A stretch of DNA of 5,287 bases from an uncultured bacterium. Its GTDB lineage: Bacteria > Auribacterota > Tritonobacteria > UBA1439. Shown here in pieces: positions 1-4,336 of this stretch (positions within the stretch are counted from its first letter, which is position 1; each line of letters opens with the position of its first letter). The notes under the pieces were generated by a model. That model saw only the letters and a program-made list of their open reading frames with translations. It was not told the origin of the DNA and ran no database searches. The stretch lies in assembly GCA_937858775.1 (NCBI GenBank), contig CALLYX010000314.1:1-5287 (forward strand). The letters run 5' to 3'. A program made the position numbers and the translations under genes.

Positions 1-671
1 CGGTATCCCTGCCCCCCCTTGACGAAGAAGCGCCTCCACTCCTCCCGCTCCCACGCCACCCCCTGGGCGTCCAGCCAGGAGAGCGTCATCTCCACGTACG
101 GGATCTCGTTCAACTGGAGGACGCGCACCTCGGTGTTCTTCCCGGCGAGGGGGGCGGAGATGAGCAGGCTCGAAAGATACTGGGACGTCACCGCCCGGAT
201 CTCCGTCCTTCCCCCCGTCATCCTTCCCCGGAGGGCCGCCGGGGCGCAGCCGTTCCCCCGGGTGGTGAACCCCTCGGCGCCCAGGCGGCGGTAGGCGTCG
301 ATGAGCGGCTGCACGGGGCGGCGCCTGATCTGCGCGTCGCCGGTGAACACCGTCCAGCCGTCGCAGAGGGCCGCCGCGCCGAGGAAGAGCCGGAGCGTCG
401 TCCCGGAATTCCCGACGTCGAGGACGTTCTCCGGGAGCGAGGGACGCCCAGCCGTGCCGGCGATGACCCAATCCCCGCCCGTCTCCGCCTCCGCCCCGAA
501 CGCGCGCGCGGCGTCCAGGGCCGCGCGTGTGTCGGAGGAGTCGAGGGGCCGCAGGATCCTCGACGTCCCCGACGCGAGGGAGGCGATGACGACCGCCCGG
601 ATCGTGTGCGACTTCGACCCGGGAATCGCCACCCCGCCCTTGAGGCGCGACGGCCTGACCACGAGTTTCAT
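1..671 (-). CDS. aroA: 3-phosphoshikimate 1-carboxyvinyltransferase (EPSP synthase), N-terminal half, cut by left window edge
   Basis: This enzyme joins phosphoenolpyruvate to shikimate-3-phosphate, the sixth step of the cytoplasmic shikimate pathway. The window holds the first 223 codons of a protein usually about 430 residues long. Visible motifs are PGSKSHTIRA (residues 17-26, with the Lys20, Ser21 and Arg25 substrate-binding positions), GNSGTTLR (87-94), the basic GDAQIRRRP loop (111-119) and TSQYLSSLL (162-170, equivalent to the SSQ substrate-binding segment). The ATG at 671 is chosen because GGGGAGGG lies 4 bases upstream and the family motif starts at the expected distance. The catalytic Asp and the C-terminal half lie outside the window. 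The position equivalent to E. coli Pro101 appears to be Leu95. The gene lies 90 bases downstream of an ATP-grasp gene on the same strand and has its own promoter-like box. The family call is firm; activity cannot be judged from half a protein. Confidence 0.95.
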   Translation of the reverse strand, partial: MKLVVRPSRLKGGVAIPGSKSHTIRAVVIASLASGTSRILRPLDSSDTRAALDAARAFGAEAETGGDWVIAGTAGRPSLPENVLDVGNSGTTLRLFLGAAALCDGWTVFTGDAQIRRRPVQPLIDAYRRLGAEGFTTRGNGCAPAALRGRMTGGRTEIRAVTSQYLSSLLISAPLAGKNTEVRVLQLNEIPYVEMTLSWLDAQGVAWEREEWRRFFVKGGQGY

Positions 672-675
672 CCCG

Positions 676-683
676 CCCTCCCC
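676..683 (-). promoter_or_regulatory. Ribosome binding site of aroA
   Basis: Read on the minus strand this is GGGGAGGG, with the GGAGG core 5 bases before the ATG at 671. It supports that start codon over downstream alternatives. Confidence 0.7.
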
Positions 684-698
684 GCCAAGCAGGGGGAC

Positions 699-727
699 AA
701 TATAGCACACGGGCGGGGCGCGGCGAA
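699..727 (-). promoter_or_regulatory. Candidate sigma70-type promoter for aroA
   Basis: On the minus strand TTCGCC (727-722) is followed after 17 bases by TATATT (704-699). The -10 box matches TATAAT at 5 of 6 positions; the -35 box matches only 3 of 6. It is one of very few AT-rich spots in this region and would give a leader of about 20 bases containing the ribosome binding site. Read-through from the upstream ATP-grasp gene is also possible, because no clear terminator is seen in the gap. Confidence 0.45.
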
Positions 728-761
728 AGGGCGGAGGGGCGCAACAGGGCGAGGCGTTTCC

Positions 762-1787
762 CTAGCCGCGGCCGCGCGGCGGGGCCGCGTCCGCGATGCG
801 GCAGATCAGATCGGGATACGCCATCCCGGCGGCGGCGGCGGAGCGGGCGAGGCCGGCGTCGGGCGCGATGCACGGGTTCGGGTTCACCTCGAGCACGTAC
901 GGCACACCGTCCCGAGCGAGCCGCATGTCGACGCGCGCGTAGCCGTCGCACGACAGCGCGCCGTACGCCGCGAGCGCGGCCTTCTTCACCCGCGCCTCCT
1001 CGGCGCGCGCGAGCGGCGCCGGGCAGCGCGGGACCGTGCGCGCGTACTCCTCGCTCCCCGGGACCCACTTCGCGCGATAGTCGCATATCCGCGGGGCGCC
1101 GCGCGGCATCGCCGCCATGTCTATCTCCGAGACGGGAAGGACGAGCGGCCTCCGCCCGCCGAGGATCGACACGTTCACTTCCCGGCCCTCCACGTACCGC
1201 TCGACGAGCGCCGGCTGGCGGTAGCGCTCCCGGATCCACGCGCACCGCGCCCGGAGCCCGCGGCGGTCCCGCACGAGCGAGCCGGGCCCGATTCCGATGC
1301 TCGCGTCCTCCCTCGCCGGCTTCACGAAGAGGGGGAAACGCATCCCCGGGGGGAACGGCGGCGCAGGTTCGCCGGCGTACAGGAAATACGGCGGCGTGGG
1401 TACCGCCGCGGCCGCGAAGAGCGCCTTGGCGAGGGCCTTGTCGAGGGCGAGGCCGATCGCCAGCGGGCCGCAGCCGGTGTGCGGAATGCCCAGGAGCTCG
1501 AAGAGCGCGCAGGCGTGCATCTCGTAACGGCTCTCGCCCATCGCGCCCTCGCACAGGTTGAAGACGAGGGCCGGGCGCGAGGCGGCGAGCCGCCGGATGC
1601 AGCCGGCGGCGCTGCGACGCATGGGAAGGAGGTAAGCCCTTCGCCCGCGGGCGAGAAGGGCGTCCCTCACCGCGCGCGCGTCGCGGGCAACGCTCTCGTC
1701 CGCCTCCCTCTCCGCGCCGCGGGGGCCGCCGCCGGGGTGCCACGCGTTGTAGACCACGGCGATTCCGCCGGGGGGCGCCATCTCCAT
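762..1787 (-). CDS. D-alanine-D-alanine ligase-like ATP-grasp enzyme, probably not a canonical Ddl
   Basis: This is a 341-residue ATP-grasp ligase of the Ddl fold; such enzymes join a carboxylate to an amine or similar group through an acyl phosphate. Visible parts are VFNLCEG (75-81), a GCG turn near 105-107, LDKALAKALF (115-124), FVKPAREDASIGIG (154-167, with the ATP-binding Lys156), LVERYVEGREVNV (194-206), YARVDMR (283-289) and LEVNPNP (299-305). Asp287, Glu300 and Asn302 are the expected Mg ligands. The N-terminal Glu of Ddl (AERE, Glu26) is present. By eye alignment the catalytic Ser of DdlB (Ser150) is Ala162 and the catalytic Tyr (Tyr216) is Trp241, and the usual NTxPG is NPNPC. The substrate is therefore probably not D-Ala plus D-Ala. 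A cytoplasmic location is expected, as no signal peptide is seen. GGAGG lies 4 bases before the ATG at 1787; an ATG at 1781 with 10-base spacing is also possible. Confidence 0.85.
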   Translation of the reverse strand: MEMAPPGGIAVVYNAWHPGGGPRGAEREADESVARDARAVRDALLARGRRAYLLPMRRSAAGCIRRLAASRPALVFNLCEGAMGESRYEMHACALFELLGIPHTGCGPLAIGLALDKALAKALFAAAAVPTPPYFLYAGEPAPPFPPGMRFPLFVKPAREDASIGIGPGSLVRDRRGLRARCAWIRERYRQPALVERYVEGREVNVSILGGRRPLVLPVSEIDMAAMPRGAPRICDYRAKWVPGSEEYARTVPRCPAPLARAEEARVKKAALAAYGALSCDGYARVDMRLARDGVPYVLEVNPNPCIAPDAGLARSAAAAGMAYPDLICRIADAAPPRGRG

Positions 1788-1825
1788 CCCGCCTCCGTGA
1801 GCCGCCGGTAAGGATGACCGGCCCG

Positions 1826-1831
1826 AGTATA
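1826..1831 (-). promoter_or_regulatory. Candidate -10 box for the ATP-grasp gene
   Basis: On the minus strand this reads TATACT (5 of 6 matches to TATAAT) in GC-rich surroundings. It would start a transcript near 1819 with a leader of about 30 bases that includes the GGAGG site. No convincing -35 box is seen at 16-18 bases, so this is a weak call. Confidence 0.35.
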
Positions 1832-1856
1832 CAGCGCCCGGGGAAAAAATGCATGG

Positions 1857-1887
1857 CCGATTCCCGATTTCACCGAATCCCGATTTC
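1857..1887. repeat. Tandem direct repeat, 15-bp unit, 14/15 identical
   Basis: The unit CCGAnTCCCGATTTC occurs at 1857-1871 and 1873-1887, 16 bases apart start to start. It ends 4 bases before the -35-like box of the rightward operon and lies between two divergent promoters. Such a placement is typical of a site for a regulator that binds direct repeats, but no known operator is recognised. Confidence 0.55.
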
Positions 1888-1891
1888 CCGC

Positions 1892-1920
1892 TTGCGCATC
1901 CGCCCGCCGCGTGTTATAGT
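1892..1920 (+). promoter_or_regulatory. Candidate promoter of the four-gene rightward operon
   Basis: TTGCGC (1892-1897), a 17-base spacer, then TATAGT (1915-1920). The -10 box matches at 5 of 6 positions and the -35 box at 3 of 6 (TTG). The predicted transcription start (about 1926-1929) coincides with the ATG at 1929, which implies a leaderless or nearly leaderless message. Confidence 0.5.
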
Positions 1921-1928
1921 GCATAGCC

Positions 1929-2336
1929 ATGAAGCGGAGGGAAACCGCCAAGATCGCCGTGTCCGCGGCCGCCGCGTTGGCCCTTGCCGGCGCAGCGGCG
2001 CCCGCGCCTGCCCCGGCGCAGTCCGGCCCCATCGTCCCGCTCCAGAGGGTGCAGGTCCGCAAAATAGATCCCCTCGCGGGGGCGCCCTATGCCGGGGCCC
2101 CTGCGGGCAGGCGGCCACCGGACGGGGAGAGGGGGCGGGACCCGTACTCCGATCCGTCGGCGCGCCCGGGCACGGCGGCCCGCGCAGGCGCCGCCCACTT
2201 CACCGCCCCCGGCACCGACCGCCGGCCGATCCGCGCGAAGGGCGGTTTCGTCGAGTTCTCGGAACGGGGCAACAGGGGCGGGGCCGGGGGGCGGCGGCTC
2301 GGCGACCCGGCCGAGGGGAAGTATTTTTACAGGTAG
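1929..2336 (+). CDS. Small exported protein of unknown function, Gly/Pro/Arg-rich
   Basis: I do not recognise a family. The 135-residue product starts with a clear Sec signal peptide: a basic start (MKRRETAK), an Ala/Leu-rich core at residues 9-24, and a likely signal peptidase I site APA|Q after residue 30. The mature part of about 105 residues has no Cys and little predicted regular structure. It is rich in Gly, Pro, Arg and Asp and ends in an aromatic tail (KYFYR). No ribosome binding site precedes the ATG; a promoter-like box ends only 8 bases upstream. The start is supported by the signal peptide. It is the first gene of a likely operon, 22 bases before a second small exported protein with a similar plan: signal peptide, Gln as first mature residue, basic body, aromatic C-terminus. 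A periplasmic or surface location is inferred. Confidence 0.65.
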   Translation: MKRRETAKIAVSAAAALALAGAAAPAPAPAQSGPIVPLQRVQVRKIDPLAGAPYAGAPAGRRPPDGERGRDPYSDPSARPGTAARAGAAHFTAPGTDRRPIRAKGGFVEFSERGNRGGAGGRRLGDPAEGKYFYR

Positions 2337-2347
2337 GGCCCGCACCC

Positions 2348-2353
2348 GGGAGG
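2348..2353 (+). promoter_or_regulatory. Strong ribosome binding site fixing the start at 2359
   Basis: GGGAGG lies 5 bases before the ATG at 2359. The frame is open much further upstream, so this site and the signal peptide that directly follows decide the start. Confidence 0.8.
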
Positions 2354-2358
2354 AATAT

Positions 2359-2712
2359 ATGCGCGCGCGGCTCGCCGTTCTCATCGCGGCGGCCATCGTC
2401 TGCTGCCTGGTTTCCGGCGCCGCGGCCCAATGGACCCCCCGCAGGATCGTCCGCTCCCCGGTCAGGCGCGGCCCGGTCTCGCGCGGCACGGCCCCGACTC
2501 GGGGGCCGGTGATGTCCCGGAGGGCGAGCGGCACAGGACCCGTCACCCGGCGCCCCCTGACCCCCACCTTGCACGGGAGGGATGCCAGGGACCTCGATTG
2601 GGAGTCGGCGCGCGGGGCGCCTTCCATCGGATACAAGGCGTACGACACCGTCGTGTCCGACTCCGTCAGGGGTTACACCACTATGCCGGGGGACGGGTAT
2701 CTGGAATGGTAG
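2359..2712 (+). CDS. Small exported Arg-rich protein of unknown function with 11-residue GPV repeats
   Basis: No family is recognised. The 117-residue product has a signal peptide (MRAR, then a hydrophobic core at residues 5-18) with a likely cleavage site AAA|Q after residue 23. The mature 94 residues are in two parts. Residues 24-74 contain 12 Arg and no Asp or Glu, and include three GPV motifs exactly 11 residues apart (38-40, 49-51, 60-62). Residues 75-117 are acidic and aromatic and end in GDGYLEW. This split of charge could let the halves pair or bind a polyanion such as nucleic acid or surface polysaccharide, which is speculation. Cys15 and Cys16 lie inside the signal peptide and do not form a good lipobox. 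The gene is second in the operon and is followed by a DksA-like gene 18 bases on. Confidence 0.7.
   Translation: MRARLAVLIAAAIVCCLVSGAAAQWTPRRIVRSPVRRGPVSRGTAPTRGPVMSRRASGTGPVTRRPLTPTLHGRDARDLDWESARGAPSIGYKAYDTVVSDSVRGYTTMPGDGYLEW
2464..2562 (+). repeat. Three degenerate 33-base coding repeats (11 residues each)
   Basis: Units at 2464-2496, 2497-2529 and 2530-2562 each carry GPV at positions 3-5 followed by one or two Arg. The period is exact at protein level, while the DNA copies have diverged. This suggests an old duplication kept by selection on the protein, or chance in a low-complexity region. Confidence 0.45.
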
Positions 2713-2730
2713 GCGAATCTGGTGAAGTCG

Positions 2731-3114
2731 ATGGACCGGCGGAAGCTCGCGGAAATTCGCCGCCGTCTGCTGGCCCTTCGCGAGGAGATGACAGGCAAGC
2801 TTGCCGGCCTCCGGCGGGAGTCGTTGAGCCGGACGCCGAGGGAGCAGTCGGGCGATCTTTCCGGCTACTCGATCCACCTCGCCGACGCGGCGACCGACTC
2901 CCACGCGCGGGATATAGGCATCTCCCTGGCCTCGCGCGGGCGCCAAAAACTCAACGACGTCCACGCGGCCATCGCCAAGCTCGGCACGGAGGAGTTCGGC
3001 GTCTGCGAGATCTGCTCGCACCCTATCGACGAAACGCGCCTTGCCGCGATGCCGTACGCGCGGTTCTGTCTCGCCTGCAAGGAACGCCTGGAAGGCCCAA
3101 GATCGCCCGCATGA
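2731..3114 (+). CDS. DksA/TraR-family C4 zinc-finger protein
   Basis: This 127-residue protein has the layout of the DksA/TraR family, whose members enter the RNA polymerase secondary channel and modulate promoter use, DksA itself together with ppGpp. Residues 1-35 are a charged helix, 46-83 form the returning helix of a coiled coil, and the C-terminal finger has Cys92-x2-Cys95-x17-Cys113-x2-Cys116, the family spacing. It is shorter than E. coli DksA (151 residues). The coiled-coil tip reads LADAATD (50-56), not the DxxDxA of DksA, so equivalence to true DksA is uncertain and no gene symbol is given. The ATG at 2731 has GGTGA 5 bases upstream; a GTG at 2722 preceded by GGTAGG would add MKS. 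Its stop overlaps the start of the next gene by 4 bases. A cytoplasmic location is expected, though its operon partners look exported. Confidence 0.88.
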   Translation: MDRRKLAEIRRRLLALREEMTGKLAGLRRESLSRTPREQSGDLSGYSIHLADAATDSHARDIGISLASRGRQKLNDVHAAIAKLGTEEFGVCEICSHPIDETRLAAMPYARFCLACKERLEGPRSPA

Positions 3115-3449
3115 GACGCGCCCCCCTCCTCGCCCCCCTGCTCCTCATCACGGCCGCCTGTTCATCCGCGGAACCGCCGCGCCCCGACCGGGCCGGCGGC
3201 GTCGTGCGCACGGTCTCGGCCGTGTTTCGCTCCTTCGACCCGGCGCGCGGGACGATCCGCGTCCTCGTCCCCGGCGGCGCGGCCGCCGAATTTTCGACCG
3301 ACCCCCGTGATACCCTCGTCTTCAGCGGGATACGCGCGCTCTCCCCGGCGGAACTCTCCGAGGGGATGCAGTTGGAAATCGATTACCGCGGCGACGGACC
3401 GGCGCCGCGCGCCACATGGATCGAGGTGACGCAAAAGACGGCTGAATAG
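3111..3449 (+). CDS. Small putative lipoprotein, possible beta-barrel (DUF5666-like) domain
   Basis: The 112-residue product begins with a lipoprotein-type signal (MRRAP, then LLAPLLLITAAC) with Cys17 as the likely lipidated residue. The -3 residue is Thr, which departs from the usual Leu/Val/Ile. Ser at +2 would favour the outer membrane under the Lol rule in a diderm. The mature part (about residues 32-107) alternates short beta-like segments: VSAVFRSFDPARGTIRV, then a TDPRDT segment, then LSEGMQLEIDYRG and ATWIEV. This resembles small OB-like domains such as DUF5666, but that assignment is by eye only. The ATG overlaps the upstream stop as ATGA, so translation is probably coupled to the DksA-like gene. 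No strong ribosome binding site of its own is seen (GGAAGG is 15 bases away). It is the last gene of the operon, and hairpins follow. Confidence 0.75.
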   Translation: MRRAPLLAPLLLITAACSSAEPPRPDRAGGVVRTVSAVFRSFDPARGTIRVLVPGGAAAEFSTDPRDTLVFSGIRALSPAELSEGMQLEIDYRGDGPAPRATWIEVTQKTAE

Positions 3450-3452
3450 CGC

Positions 3453-3505
3453 CCCCGCTTCCATCGCGGGGCCCGGGGAGAAGAACCGGCCTTTCCTTCT
3501 CCCCG
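3453..3505 (+). terminator. Two consecutive GC-rich hairpins after the operon
   Basis: The first has a 6-bp stem (3453-3458 with 3466-3471) and a 7-base loop, 3 bases after the lipoprotein stop. The second has a perfect 10-bp stem (CGGGGAGAAG at 3474-3483 with 3496-3505) and a 12-base loop. No U-tract follows, so a classic intrinsic terminator is not shown; it may act as a U-less terminator or protect the mRNA 3' end. Confidence 0.5.
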
Positions 3506-3528
3506 CCCCCGGGGGCGCCCCGCTATAT

Positions 3529-3555
3529 CCGCGGCAGGCCGTCCGCCGGCCGCGG
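3529..3555. repeat. Inverted repeat CCGCGGC/GCCGCGG upstream of the HTH-EIIA gene
   Basis: Perfect 7-bp arms at 3529-3535 and 3549-3555 are separated by 13 bases. It lies in the 173-base gap between the lipoprotein and HTH-EIIA genes, in which no gene is seen. A TATATC box (3524-3529) abuts it but has no matching -35. In DNA this GC-rich, such a repeat can arise by chance. Confidence 0.3.
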
Positions 3556-3608
3556 CGTGTCGCTGGGGGGTCTCCCGGCCGCGCGCGGGCGCGGGGCCGG
3601 TTCAAGAA

Positions 3609-3617
3609 AGGAAGGGG
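3609..3617 (+). promoter_or_regulatory. Ribosome binding site of the HTH-EIIA gene
   Basis: AGGAAGGGG lies 5 bases before the ATG at 3623. The frame is open upstream to a GTG at 3557, but that stretch is low-complexity, so 3623 is the supported start. Confidence 0.75.
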
Positions 3618-3622
3618 TCTCA

Positions 3623-4321
3623 ATGCCGGGCGAGTATATGACGATCGATGACGCCGCGAAGTTCCTCAACATGAGCGCGGAGGCGGTCAGGCTCCTCGCG
3701 GAGAAGGGAATCTCCTCCACCGACGAGAACGGGAAGCTCATGGTGAAGGCGGAGGCGATACGGGAGTGGCTCCATAGGGGGATCAGGGACTTCAGCCCCG
3801 CGCAGCTCAAGCTTCTCGAGAGGGATTACAGCGAGCAGGTGACGCGCGTCGCGCCGCTCCTCGACCCGAAGTGCATCAAGATGAGACTGACCGGCGTCTC
3901 CAAGACGGGGGTCATCGGCGAACTCGTCGACGTGCTCGTCACGCACGGCGGCGTGGACCCGAAGCACCGGTCCAAGGTGCTGGCGGCGGTCATCGAGCGG
4001 GAGCGCATGTGCAGCACCGCGCTCGCGGACGGGGTGGCCATCCCGCACCCGCGCGAACCGCTCACGGGGATCATCAAGAAGCCCCGCCTGGTGCTGGGCC
4101 TCTCGTGGAAGGGGATAGACCTCGAGGCCCTCGACGGCCAGCTCACGCACGTGGTCGTCCTCCTGTGCACCCCCAGGATAGACATGCATCTCCAGATCCT
4201 CGCGCGCCTCACCAAGCTCCTCTCCAGCGTGAAGCTGCGCGTCAACATGTGCCGGGCGCCGGACGAGCAGGGCGCCATCGACGTCTTCGACGCCTACGAG
4301 AAGCAGACGCTGGGGGCGTGA
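3623..4321 (+). CDS. Helix-turn-helix / PTS EIIA (PtsN, fructose type) fusion protein
   Basis: The 232-residue protein has two domains. Residues 5-50 (YMTIDDAAKFLNMSAEAVRL, then a wing-like turn and AIREWL) match the excisionase/MerR-like DNA-binding helix-turn-helix. A charged linker helix (57-74) leads to an EIIA domain of the fructose/mannitol/PtsN class (about 76-230). GVAIPHPRE carries the expected phospho-acceptor His142, and MHLQILARLTKLL (188-200) matches the conserved second-His segment of the family. EIIA domains receive phosphate from HPr or NPr; PtsN-type ones mostly regulate rather than transport. No membrane segment is present and no EIIB/EIIC or HPr gene lies nearby, so a regulatory role controlled by phosphorylation is inferred. 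DNA binding is predicted only from the fold; such a domain could also bind protein. The gene converges with aroD 15 bases downstream and has its own ribosome binding site. Confidence 0.88.
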   Translation: MPGEYMTIDDAAKFLNMSAEAVRLLAEKGISSTDENGKLMVKAEAIREWLHRGIRDFSPAQLKLLERDYSEQVTRVAPLLDPKCIKMRLTGVSKTGVIGELVDVLVTHGGVDPKHRSKVLAAVIERERMCSTALADGVAIPHPREPLTGIIKKPRLVLGLSWKGIDLEALDGQLTHVVVLLCTPRIDMHLQILARLTKLLSSVKLRVNMCRAPDEQGAIDVFDAYEKQTLGA

Positions 4322-4336
4322 CGCGGGCGGCCGGGC

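Noticed and set aside
762..1787. Calling the ATP-grasp gene ddl
   Set aside because: Two of the three catalytic-triad positions and the NTxPG segment differ from true D-Ala-D-Ala ligases, so only the broad family is supported.
606..1811. A 401-codon plus-strand open frame antisense to the ATP-grasp gene
   Set aside because: It reads as Arg/Ala/Pro/His-rich low-complexity protein with no motif, while the opposite strand has clear ATP-grasp motifs. Long antisense frames are expected at this GC content.
2089..2358. Upstream extension of the second exported protein to 2089
   Set aside because: It would overlap the first exported-protein gene, is low-complexity, and would bury a textbook signal peptide that has GGGAGG 5 bases upstream of its ATG at 2359.
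1914..3021. Long minus-strand open frames opposite the exported-protein genes (1914-2648, 2200-3021)
   Set aside because: They lack recognisable domains and good start sites. The plus strand has signal peptides, a strong ribosome binding site and a zinc finger, so the minus frames are shadows.
3620..4278. Minus-strand frames opposite the HTH-EIIA gene (3620-4189, 3826-4278)
   Set aside because: No family features are seen, whereas the plus frame has the EIIA active-site motif and a helix-turn-helix.
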